Source of the DNA: Zygnema cylindricum
Lineage: Eukaryota; Streptophyta; Zygnematophyceae; Zygnematales; Zygnemataceae
Direction of reading: 5' to 3'
Length of the DNA stretch: 64,000 nt
Assembly: GCA_037447655.1 (NCBI GenBank)
Contig: JBBHKE010001619.1
Coordinates: 1 to 64,000 of the forward strand
The position numbers were made by a program, and so were the translations under genes. The notes under the pieces were generated by a model. It ran no database searches. It was not told the origin of the DNA and worked only from the letters and a program-made list of their open reading frames with translations. Each line of letters starts with the position of its first letter. The stretch's first letter is position 1. Below are positions 11,220 to 29,800 of this stretch, in pieces.

Positions 11220-11743
11220 TCAGAACTTTTCTCGTTTTTGCATCCGATTCTGAATCAAAACGACAAAAAAGAATACTAAATATTGAAAACCGGAACTTTC
11301 CCTAATAGTGCGAATTTAGTGACGCAACGGAAGTTGAAGTCCTCGCGTAATCATGTACGGAACAAGCCAATGATTTCTGCATATTGATTCTTAAATCTTT
11401 CTTTTCTTTTCGGACGTTCATTTTTGAAATTCTCGACGTCTGTCGTCTGTACGGTAAGTACGGAATAGTGCCGCTATTCTGAAATTTTCTCCATGGACCG
11501 TTACCCTAATTGGAAATTCTCCGTCCATGCATTAAAAAAACGTCCAGGAATTCAGTGCGGTACGGATAATACGGACAACAGCGAAGTTTTCAATATTTGT
11601 CCGATTTCGTATGTAAAGTTGCACTGGTTGTTCAATTGTACGGTAGGGGAGCTCCATGAATACATTTTCATTGTTTCATAGCTCCCTGTCTCCCTCTCTC
11701 CCTCTCCCTGTCTCCCTCTCTCCCTCTCCCTGTCTCCTCTTCG
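11220..11743 (+). promoter_or_regulatory. Upstream region and CT-rich leader of the TXNDC9-like gene
   Basis: This interval lies between the hAT target duplication and the start codon at 11744. No core promoter element is convincing. At 11683-11742 a 22-nt pyrimidine unit (CTCCCTGTCTCCCTCTCTCC) repeats about two and a half times directly before the ATG, and probably forms part of the 5' UTR. A small open frame at 11493-11681 has no recognisable product. Confidence 0.45.
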
Positions 11744-19355
<7,612 letters not shown>

Positions 19356-20880
19356 AAAAAATTGTCGGATTTTTTTATTTTTTTTTGGCTGTAATTGTGT
19401 TTGGAGCCTAAAGAGCCTGATTGGTTACTTTGGAAAAAAGAGAAAAAAGAGAAAAAAATGGAAAAAAAATGAAAAAAATGAACAAAGTGGTACGGAGAAA
19501 AAAGGAAGTTGAGAAAAAAGAAAAACTGTTACTATTGACACAGATTGTATTACATATCTTATAAAGTCTTCCCTCTTTTTTTTATACCTTTTTGGTTAAC
19601 TGCCGTTAGTGGTTGAAGCTTCTTTGTTTTTTTGGTGTTTCTTTTTCCTTTTTTTTTTGTTTTTCTTTGTTTACATGGTTTTGCTTTCCATATCTTCTTC
19701 GTTGTTTTTTTTTTTTTTTTTTTTTCACATTAGCGACCAACCTACCATTGAAGCAAGGAAAATTTCAAGCGGTTTGTTTTGATTTCAATTTTTTAAAGAT
19801 AGCCAAAGATGTTAAAGAGGAAAATTTATTCCCAGGTCTAAAAATCTTTGTTAGTTTCACGGCATATTATTACAATAACGTGATTTTTTTTTTGTTTTAT
19901 TTTACTTGGAATGAGCTCAATTTTTTAGTTACCAGCAGGACAATTGGGTCAACTTAAGTTTTTTTTTTTTTTTTTCTAGAAAAGGGGAAATGAAATGAAA
20001 TGAAATCAAGGTTATAGCTAAGTGGAAACATATTGTTGAAGGAAAATAAAAAAATAAAAATTGGAGTGTAAAATTGTATAACTAAATTATCGTTCTATAT
20101 GTACTCAGTATTATGTACTTAGTTTTGACTATTGACTGAGTTCGTACTCTTTGTATACTTCGTACTATTTGTAAATTTCGTGCTGTTGGCGTACGGAACA
20201 ACGAAAAAGACTGTTAGTGGTAACAACATTTGACTCGGTGCTATTTTTGTTTTCCTCTAACACCGAAAAGTGTTGGTAACAACGGTTGAACGTTTCTGTA
20301 TTTCTTTAAAAAGTAAACAATCAGCCACGTGAAACGGAATATATCAACATTAATATAAACCTAACTTTAATAGTGAATTTACTGTAACATTGAACCAAGA
20401 TGTAATTACTAGAACTACCATATGTCACAAAGCTTGATTTTTTTTGGACTTTTCTGTGAAATGCTCCTTTTGGAAGCGGTGTTAAAAAGGCTACGGAAAA
20501 ATAAAGTATATTTTTAGCATTGGTGCCCCTTTCTGTTCCCATGGACTCAAATGGTTTACCATCACACTTTTTAATAAAGTTGGAAAAATAAAGTATCAAA
20601 AATAAAATAAAAAAATAAAAGCGGATTGATGTGCCGTGGCAACCGCAAACCGTTAAAATATTTTATGGTGTCAAAATAGCGCATCAACCAAAAAGAAATA
20701 TGTACTTCGAACTGTACGCAATTGAATTAAATTAAATGAAATAAAGTTTGTTTAGTATGGGCACTTTTTTTTTTTTTTTGTACGTTGCTTTTGGCAATAC
20801 ATTCTGACTTGTAACTTGTCCTTAGGTTTTGACTTCTAGTTAAGGATAATTCCTTCAATAAAAAATAATAATCTCTTAGA
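19356..20880. other. 3' flank of the TXNDC9-like gene, no gene seen
   Basis: AT-rich sequence with T and A runs. It probably includes the 3' UTR; AATAAA-like words are frequent and none can be singled out. A GTACGTAC-poor spacer follows. No protein, RNA gene or complete element is recognised. Confidence 0.5.
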
Positions 20881-21190
20881 AAAACTCGCGATGGTAAACT
20901 ATTTGAGTTTCATGAGAACGGAAAAAAAAAAAAGAGAAGGGCAAAATAAAGATGAAAAATGTCACACGATCAAATAAACAAAAAGTAAGAAAACTTGAGA
21001 AAACGACAAACAAAAAGGACAAAACTAACACAAAACCAACAACAAAATAGAGAAGGAAGAAAAATCTTTATTAAGAAAGCGCAATTAAACCATCCTTGTA
21101 CATGGGAACATATAAAATGGACAACCAAAAAAAAAAAACGAACATGGACAGAAGCAAACCAAATATTAGAAAACCTCATAAAACTACCAA
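20881..21190 (-). mobile_element. LINE 3'-end fragment (copy 2)
   Basis: On the + strand, CGATGGTAAACTATTTGAGT followed by ATGAGAAC, a poly-A run and GAAGGGCAAAATAAAGATG parallels 2725-2790 in LINE copy 1 and 46555-46640 in copy 3. Only the 3' untranslated part is present. Confidence 0.5.
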
Positions 21191-21329
21191 ATTAACTCCT
21201 AACATAATTGCCCCACCTAAAAATAATAATAAAAAAAAAAATGGCAAACATGATGCCTCTAGAGCGCAAGTTCATGAAGTCAAATAGGCTCCCACGTATT
21301 CTTTTCGATTTTCTTTTGACGAGTTCGAC

Positions 21330-21550
21330 TACACCGTGTACCGCTATTAGCGTTAATATTTTTTTCGCCACCGAAAACATCTTTTCTCCGTACACATTTG
21401 TCCAATTTTCAATTGGAAACTGCCAATCGGAAGCTGAAAATCTTACCTTCCAATCGCAACCGTCAGATTTACAATCCGACAAGAGTGTACAGAGAAAATA
21501 TGTTTTAAGTGGCGAAAAAAACATTCACACTAATAGCGATACACGGTATA
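21330..21550. mobile_element. Short TA-target MITE, about 218 bp
   Basis: Left end TACACCGTGTACCGCTATTAGC and right end GCGATACACGGTA are inverted repeats. The interior is itself nearly palindromic around CGCCACCGAAAACATCTTTT and its reverse. A related arm lies at 53160-53335. Confidence 0.7.
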
Positions 21551-22663
21551 GTGAAGAGCGCCATATCGTATCGCATCGTTCCGGTAATCGATCCGCGTCG
21601 TCACAATGAAGCCGATTTGCGATGCGATGAAGCCACGTGGCAGATGATGTCACAAGGTACAATTCGCCGGCGAAATTTAAATTTGAGGCCGTTTGTGACG
21701 TCACGCATACCAGTTGTGCTCTCCCTTTGACCCTTACAAATTTCTAAACGCCCTTGCTCTTTCACGTGCGGCTGCAGGTACTAAAAATGGAGTAGATAGG
21801 TAAATAATAAATACCTTTTTTGTCGTACTGACGCCACGCGAAGCGGGAAATTTAATGTAAAATGGCATAAATCTGTCTTAGGGTAACGTTCCATCAGCCG
21901 AAAAGTGAGGTAGTTTAAATAAATCCGTGACTATCCGTACCAAACCGTGCCGCTTATTTTGTTTTTATACAAAAAACAACATTACAGATTACAATCTTGC
22001 CAATACTCTCCGAAGGACTGGGAGGTAATCCTGACCGTCGGATGTTCATCCGCGAGGTGTTCGCTTCATTTTTCTCCGTAAATGTCAACCTACCTCTAGG
22101 AGGTGAGTTGGCAGATACAGAAAAAAAAAATCGTGACACATTGGACGAGTACGCTACGTGTCATGATGTAAAACCAACGAATATTGACAAAATTTGCCCA
22201 TGGTATGTACTTTTCAAAATGCAACTGAAATTTAAAAAAGTAATCTCGAAACGGTCCTTCGTCGCGCTATTTCTGGCAACGCTCTTTCGTCACACTATTT
22301 CCAGTAAAAGAGCAAAGGATTTTGGTCATGTTCGAAAACAGGAACCCTAAAAAATGAGCTGGCGTAAAAGTCTGGCGTTTGCGAAAAGTACAAAGTTTTG
22401 TCGTATTGTGACTCGGTACGCAGGTACATGGTACGCAAGTTAAGATTTGAAGTGAAATTTGTCGGTGTGAATATTTTTGAAAGATTTTAATTATCCGGTC
22501 AAAACCCACGTGGTGCCACTCAATGTATAACACGTGGTTTACAGACTCTTCGTGATGGAACATCGACTCAATTAACCCGGCCCGTACAATTGGCCGTACG
22601 ATTACAGAAACGACCGATGGAACTTGACCCTTAGGATAGATAGGATCTCCCATCTTCAAACCA
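21551..22663. other. Unassigned spacer with one unrecognised open frame
   Basis: No gene is recognised. The + strand frame 21997-22350 (117 codons, begins MPILSEGLGGN) overlaps an open frame on the other strand and has no family I know. At 22500-22640 the wording (CACGTGG, GTACAATTGGCCGTAC) recalls the U3 part of the copia-family LTRs further right, so this may be a degraded LTR fragment. Confidence 0.4.
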
Positions 22664-22693
22664 TGGGGGGGGGGGGGGGGGGGNNNNNNNNNN

Positions 22694-22773
<80 letters not shown>

Positions 22774-22791
22774 CTCTCTCTCTCTCTCTTT

Positions 22792-22850
<59 letters not shown>

Positions 22851-22862
22851 TTCAGTATCTCT
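22664..22862. repeat. Poly-G, 10-N assembly gap and CT microsatellite
   Basis: A run of about 20 G is followed by ten N (22684-22693) and some 160 bp of CT repeats. The gap probably marks an unresolved low-complexity region. The pol part of the adjacent copia element ends here, so its missing RT and RNase H could have been lost at this join or in the real genome. Confidence 0.9.
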
Positions 22863-23411
22863 CTCTATTTCTCTCTTACCATGTGAGCAGCCTGCAATTC
22901 TTATAGTCTTTTGCTGCTTCTTTGTCCTCCCTCAAAGTCCGAAGCTGGAATGGAGGGAAGTCTCAGGTTCCTCGTCATTGTCTCATCGGCTCCCCTATCC
23001 ATTGAAGTCGGTTTTGGCTCCTCCTCCTCTTCTGTCTTCTTGGACTGTATAGGAATATGAGGAGATATTCGGTGTATCTCTTCTATTTTAGATCTCTCTT
23101 GAATCTGCAATCACGTTTTCCCTCATGTCCTCTTTTGGGAAGATCCGAGACCTTCTCACTCTCGGACTCAAAACTGATTTTTATCTTCTTTGTATATTTG
23201 AAGGGATCAAATTACTTCCCTTCATCCATGACAAGTAGGTGCTTTACCAGGATGATATCTTGTTTAGCTAATTCATAGACATTATATCCCTTAACATCTT
23301 CATCATATCCCACAAAATACCTCGGTTTCTCTTTTCATCTAGTTTCCAGTTTTTTCTATTTGTGTTTAGGTTGTAAACTTGACTGCCAAACACTTTAAGG
23401 TGAGAAATATC

Positions 23412-23726
23412 TCATTTCCTTCCAACCCATCTCTCATAAGGTGTCATTCCTTTTACGGTTGTTGTTAGGACTATATTCATAATGTAGTTAGCATAGTTCA
23501 TGGCTTCTCCCCAAAACCTTTTTCCTATCTTATTGTCGGCTAACATACTCCTTACACTATCTCCAAGAGTCCGGTTCATCCTCTCAGCTACCCTATTTTG
23601 TTTTGGGTTTTTCGGTACAAATTTTTGATGCTGAACTCCCTCACCCCTCAAGTATTCCTCAAATTGGTTAGAGGTATATTCTCCCCCATTATTACTTCTT
23701 ATTCTCTTAATGGGGGTTTCGTGCAA
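23412..23726 (-). pseudogene. Copia integrase core fragment
   Basis: The frame shows RSNNGGEYTSNQFEEY (second catalytic Asp position replaced by Asn within the usual SDNGGEF motif), KNPKQNRVAERMNRTL (the usual P.QNG..ER motif, with the catalytic Glu present), and GEAMNYANYIMN. The motif order is that of copia integrases. The Asp-to-Asn change and the flanking breaks indicate loss of function. Confidence 0.85.
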
Positions 23727-24268
23727 TTTCTCACTCCTGGCTTTATATTCTTTGAATTAAGTTGGTGTTTCAGTCTTTGTTTTTAGAAAAATGACTCTAG
23801 AGTATCAAGACCATTCATCAGTGATTGTCAACATAAACTTCTTCCCTCAACTGAAGGTACTTTTGCCAGTTCCTAGATATTTGTGTGGACCAGATCTAGT
23901 TCTTTCTCACCTCTATATGTGTCACTTTTGAGGAAATGCAGTCAGTGAGCCTTACCTTAAGCACAACCACTATAATCATCCATCATTTCATTATCGTCAA
24001 ACTGAATGTCTTCTACTACACTAAGCTTTTTCATTTCCCTCAACCTATCAAATGCACATGCCCTAACCTTTTATGCCACATCATCAAGTTAAAGACACCA
24101 ACATAATAAGCATTTTTTTTGTCATTACTCAAGTTAAGCCTGAAAATCCTTGGCTACCCTTATCTGCTGTGAAGTAGACTTCATCCCCATGCTTAGCTTT
24201 GAAGACTCCCTTTCTAGTGAAGGTATCAGACTCCTTATCATCTAACACAGAGGTAGAGACAAATGTTT

Positions 24269-25018
24269 TTATTCAGTTGAGGAATGTAGAGTACATCTAA
24301 AAGTGAGTATAGAAGTCTTACCCTTCACTAAGACTTTCGGATCAACCGAACCCACTAGATCAGTAGTAACTACTCTCTCATCCCTATAGTCTATTTCTAC
24401 AGTGGGGATATTTCTTAGTTTGGTAAAGAGGTGCCTATCACGACACATATGCATAGATGGACCTGAATCGATGATCCATCCTTCCTGTGGAGCTTCCCGA
24501 ATGGCTCTAACAGCACAATTCTGTTTCCGATGAATCTCCCTCTCCTCCAGATTCTCGTCAATAAAGAGCTCCCTATCCTCCTCTTCATAGGCCTTGTCCT
24601 CCTCGGTCTCCTCTTTCATTTGTGTGACCACAACTGCCTTCTTTTTTCCTCTTGAAGAGCCCCCTCCACGGTTCTCTTGGAGCCTCGGCTCCGACAGCTT
24701 GGTGCAATCGGTTATGAAGTGTCCCGATTTTTTACTGAAATGACAAAGACCCTTTGGGGGCCTTGGTCCTCTAGATTGATCTTTCTCTCCTTTGAAGTTG
24801 TCGTACGACTTCCTCGACTCCTTTCTCCACCGGTCGGTTTTGGTAGCTAGAGGTTTAACGCCCTTTTCTCCTCTCCGAATCACAATAGTGTTATCCTGCA
24901 CGAGTATCTTCTGAACCAGTGTGTTCCACTTCCAAGAATTGTTATCCATTTCCTGCAATCTGTACACTATGTTCTCATATTCATCAAGCAACTTCATGTT
25001 ATGAGTGTTGACTTTCAT
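24269..25018 (-). pseudogene. Copia gag (C-terminal) and protease segment
   Basis: A 249-codon open frame. It contains a CCHC-type knuckle in which the second Cys is replaced (CHFSKKSGHFITDC), a basic stretch, an acidic stretch, and the aspartic protease motif WIIDSGPSMHM (the usual DSGAS with A changed to P). It is in the middle of a polyprotein, so the Met at 25018 is not a true start. Confidence 0.8.
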
Positions 25019-25629
25019 CTACATTCTACCTGTCCACCCGGCACTTTCCATCTCCATATACAAACAAGAGAGGTCATTACATTAATCCAACATTTTCTCT
25101 CTTTTGTATTTGTAATCTCCTAGCCTTTGTTCGGCCAACTAGTGCTCTTGAATAGTACCAGCTCTATAGATCTCCACTAAAGTCACCACAACTCCTTGGG
25201 CTTGAGAATATGAAGATGAGAGGTTGGTAAAGCTTGAGTGAGGTGCCTCATAATGAAATACATGGCAGCCATGTTAATGTATTCCCACGTTTGAATATCA
25301 ATTTCCTCGGTCTTCACGACCACGGCTCCGGGTGCCTTAGCGACAAGAGTGAGAGGTATCTCCTTCCCTTTACCCTTTTTGGACACATTGCTGTCCCCGT
25401 CCTCTGCCTCCTTCGTTGAGGTAAATGTTGCTGCAGAAAAACCTCACTCCACTAAACCTTGGTGGGATTCCTTGAGATGGGCATTTAACTTGACCATTGA
25501 TAATATCCCAGTATCATTTTTCACACCGAACTCCTACCATCATGGCATCCCAATAAATGAACCGAGATCCATTGAAGATAGGCACCCTAGAGGGTGGGCC
25601 CATAACCTGCAATTCTGTGTCCCCCATTG

Positions 25630-26339
25630 GACTACAGAATTCAAAAAGCCTCTAGATAGTTTTTGACTAACCCTTCCTCAACTAGAACCGTTGCTACCCA
25701 GCAAGCAAATAAAAAATCTGATTGCACCCCTGTGTAGTCTGGACTCCCCTAAGTCTTCTGCAAGATGAATCACTAAAAACGCCCAACAAGGCGATTAATT
25801 CTCAAGTGGCAAAATATGCCAATGTTTATACAAGCTCATTGGGGGAGAGGCGGCTACCTCCTCAATCCTCTAAGTCCTAAACCCCTCCATATCTACACCC
25901 TATCTACTTATGTACAAACCAATCAGAGAATTATACAGTATAGAAAGGTACTATGGCGGTTGTGCTTTTCTGTACAGCCTGCGTACGATAAGGTCATGGA
26001 GTAGAAATGTGCCTCCTCTAGACTTGTTCCCATGCTCCTCGAGATTCGCGCTTTCCAATTCTATTGTGCCACATGGCAGCAAGTCATGTCACGCTCAAAA
26101 ACCGCCAAAGCGGCCATTTCGGGGTCTCGCAGATAATGCGTGCTGTCAGATCTAAAGCGACTTTTAATATTAGTCGTTAAAACAAATGTCCGCTAAATTT
26201 GTTTCATGCAGGTCTTTGTTCACACTATATTAGAACGAGTGTCTATGCTTGTTATCTCTAATTCCGTTAATCGGATTAAGGTTCCTTAGCAATGCTTAAA
26301 TAACAATCAAAACCTATATACTCTAACGAACTTGTACGA
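25630..26339 (-). mobile_element. Copia-family LTR, downstream part (split by gypsy insertion)
   Basis: On the minus strand this matches the R/U5 part of the LTR family seen at 40847 and 43074: GTAGCCGCCTCT, a TATAAACA box-like site, then GGGGAGTCCAGACTACACA. Gag begins shortly after. The left piece ends at TACGA (26335-26339), which is duplicated at 33692-33696 on the far side of the gypsy element. The upstream piece of the same LTR is 33692-33967. Confidence 0.75.
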
Positions 26340-26856
26340 TGTAACAGGGTTACAGAATTGGGTACTTAGTAGTTAGGGCTAGGCTGCTATAGTTGCGATT
26401 TTAGAGCAGCGCAGTTGCGATGCCAGAGCAGCGCAGCTGCGATTCCAGACCAGCGCTGCATATCAGCATAACAACTTAGCGGCGTAGCAACTAGTAGCGC
26501 AGCGGCGTAGCAGAGCAGCATAGCAACGCCGCAATTGTGTAGATTGAACTGTATAGTTCTAGAAGGAAGTTTGGATAGATCTTGGATTGGCCGTGAAGGT
26601 CCACGTGTACACCTGTATAGTACTAAGTTGACCAGCAGTTAGCTAGTTTAAATAGTCAGGTAGACCTAGTGAATAGGACACCGGAAGTAGACCTGAAATA
26701 GACTTACGCAGCTAGCGCAACCTTGTACTCTCTTTCAAGTAACAAAGCCCAACTTTGTCTGTGAGTTCTGTGTGCTCTTGCTGTTGCTACGGGGAGATCC
26801 TTGGTATTTTCCGCTGTGCATTGTGACGTATTGTGGATGTTGTTACCTCTTTTACA
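26340..26856 (+). repeat. 5' LTR of the gypsy element
   Basis: 517 bp, TGTAACAGGG ... CTCTTTTACA. The first 200 bp contain repeated GCAGCGCAG and TTGCGAT words. Compared with the 3' LTR it has T/C, C/T, A/G, T/C, C/G, A/G and A/G differences. Confidence 0.97.
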
Positions 26857-26857
26857 C

Positions 26858-26870
26858 TGGTATCGGAGCC
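26858..26870 (+). promoter_or_regulatory. Primer binding site, initiator tRNA-Met type
   Basis: TGGTATCGGAGCC lies one base after the 5' LTR. It differs by one base from the TGGTATCAGAGC site common in plant LTR retrotransposons, which pairs with the 3' end of initiator tRNA-Met. Confidence 0.9.
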
Positions 26871-26890
26871 GTTACCCGTGACTCGACAGC

Positions 26891-29800
26891 ATGGATGAAC
26901 ACGGTGTATCTACTACGGAAATGTTGGCGCAAGTTCTCAGGGAGTTGGAAAGTGTGAGATTACAGAATGCGCAGCTAAGTAACACCGTCATGGCCTTGGA
27001 GACGCGTCTAGGGGAGCGACCTCATGGAGGCATTGAGAGAGATTCTCGGAGACCGAAATTACGGCTTCCCGACGAGTTTGACCCTGCAAGACAGAAGAAC
27101 CTTGACTCATGGCTATTCTCCGTGGCGAACTATCTCGAGACTTTTCCTAGCCTATCGGATCGTGAGAAGATTCACTACGCGGGTGGTCTTCTTAAAGGGG
27201 CAGCGGGGGCTTGGTGGAGAACGTTGGTAGAGGACGATGAGACACCGACTGTCTGGGCGCTCTTCGTTCAACTCCTCCGCGACACTTGGCAGCCTGTCAA
27301 CACGGTGAAGGCGGCGAGAGATAAGATCGCGGTATTGAAGCAACGAACTTCCGTGATGGAGTTTACGCAGAGGTTCTTGGAGTGCAAGGTCCAAATACCT
27401 ACGATGACGGAGGACGAAGCCGTGGATCGTTTCGTGAAGGGGCTTAAGTCGTCTATTCGTAGAGATGTGGAGCAATGGCTTGCTCGGGAAAGCACAACTC
27501 CCCCTCTCTCAGCAATCATCCAGTTTGCGGAGCGGACCGATTCGGTCGACTTTAACCTCCGGAGACCTTATCACCACGGGTCGAGCAATAGCGGAGGAAA
27601 TCGACGAGACGAAGGTCCAACCCCCATGGAGCTCGGCGCAATTAACGAGGACAAAGAAGCGGTCAACGTCCTACGGAAAAAGAAGAAAACCGCCAAGACC
27701 AAGACCAATGACTTGTCCCCCGAGGAAATTCAACGGAGGAGGCAAAATGGCCTATGCTTCCAGTGCGGTTCTCCGGATCACATGGCTCGGGAGTGTTCAA
27801 AACGGAAAGACCCCAAAAAGAGAAAACTTACCGTTATGAGGTTAGCCGGAGAAGGAGGTGACCCTTTGATATTTCGGGGTCAAATAGGAGTGAGTGCAGC
27901 AGATTTCATGGTGGACTCCGGAGCGTCGGGAAACTTCATTAGCGAGGCGACGGTGAAAAAGTTGAAACTTCCTCTTGTGGTACTACATAATCCTCAGTCG
28001 GTGCAATTGGCCGACGGCAGTTCCCTATCAATCACCCATCGTACCCCGAGGTTGCGCGTCGGCATTGGGAAATTCCGATGGTACGACACGCTTCATGTAT
28101 TACCTCTTGGGGATCACGAGGTAATATTGGGGAAGCCGTGGCTGCAAAAATGGAATCCGATGATTGACTGGAGAAGTGGCGCCATGAGAGTGAAGAAAGG
28201 TGAAGAAGAGTTTGAGGTAACAGCGGGAGCGGCTGGTAAGGGAACGGAAGAGGGACGCCTGCTTTCGGCCTTACAGCTTAAGAGGGCACTTAAGAAAGGG
28301 GAAATGATTTATATGGCGGTCGTCCAGCCAATGGAGGAGGCGAAGGAGGAGATCCCGGAAGAATGGAAAAAGAAGGACCCCGACTTCGACTTCAAAGAAA
28401 TTGACGACATTGGAAAGACTTCCGATGAGGCCCTGGAAGTCGTGTCAAAACTTCTCGAGGAGTACGCAGATGTATTTCCCCCGAAGCTCCCCGAAGGATT
28501 ACCTCCGAAGCGCGAAGTGGATCATAAAATAGAGCTTGTTCCTGGAGCGGTACCTCCGGCTAATCGGATGTACAAGATGAGCTACACCGAGTTGGACGAA
28601 TTGAAAAAGCAACTCGCGGAGTTGGTCGAAGCCGGAGCAATCGAACCAAGCAAGTCACCGTATGGAGCCCCTGTTCTCTTTGTGAACAAGAAAGATGGAG
28701 GGTTCCGTATGTGTATAGATTACCGAGCGCTGAACAAGTTAACGGTGAAGATGCGTACCCCCTACCGAGGATAGACGAATTGTTGGATCGACTTCGAGGT
28801 GCCAAATATTTTTCGAAAATAGACTTGCGGAGCGGCTACCACCAGATCAGAATTGCCGAGGAGGATGTGGAAAAGACGGCGTTCAGAACTCGATACGGTC
28901 ATTTCCAGTTTCGGGTAATGCCGTTCGGGTTGACTAACGCACCGGCGACCTTTATGCATTTAATGAATTCCATCTTTCGACAATATCTGGACGCATTCGT
29001 GATCGTCTTCTTAGATGACATATTGGTGTATAGCCGAACGCAGGAGGAGCATGTGAAGCACTTACGGACGGTCCTCCAAGTCCTTCGGGAGCATAAGTTA
29101 TACGCAAAAAGAAGTAAATGTGACTTCTTTAAGGAGAAAATTGACTTTCTAGGCCATGTGGTGAGCCGGGACGGGATCGCAGTGGATCCCAACAAGACTA
29201 GAGCAGTAAAGGAGTGGCCGCAGCCGGCGAATATTACGGAGTTACGAAGCTTTCTCGGACTATGCTCCTATTATCGACGTTTTGTCGAAGGTTTCGCAAA
29301 AATCGCTGCACCGCTCACGGAATTGCTCAAGAATGATGCGCCCTATGATTGGAAAGCGGCGCAAGAAACAGCCTTTAACACGCTAAAGGAGCGGTTGGTT
29401 ACCGCCCCTGTGTTAGCTGTTCCCGATCCGGATTTACCTTGGACGGTAATTACTGACGCTAGCGATATGGCTATTGGAGCGATCCTTATGCAGGATCAAG
29501 GAAAAGGCCTTCAACCCATCGCCTACGACAGTCGCAAACTAAAGGCAGCAGAGTTGAACTGGGCTACCCATGAGAAGGAAACAATAGCTATTATCAATGC
29601 GCTGGAGGTTTGGAAGTGTTACGTTCAGGGAAAACGGATCACGGTTATCACGGATCACCACGCCTTACAATATCTCCAAACCCAGCCGAAGTTGTCCAAG
29701 AAACAAGTGCGCTGGATGACGTTCCTGCAAACCTTCGGTCCGGAACTTGTTATTGAATATAAGCCGGGCAAAACGAACCCGGCGGATGCGCTGTCAAGAA

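Larger units (their letters stand above)
22870..25625 (-). mobile_element. Ty1/copia retrotransposon internal region, decayed and truncated
   Basis: Read on the minus strand: a gag start near 25622 (MGDTELQV, then VPIFNGSRFIYWDAM); gag and protease at 25018-24269; integrase core around 23800-23412; and the post-core segment VFGSQVYNLNTNRKNWKLDE near 23370-23300. RT and RNase H are absent. Several stops and frame changes break it. The matching LTR lies to the right and is split by the gypsy element at 26340-33691. Order gag-PR-INT places it in Ty1/copia. Confidence 0.85.

Noticed and set aside
21997-22350. A 117-codon host gene
   Set aside because: Single short frame with an overlapping frame on the other strand, no recognised family and no splice support; left as unassigned.
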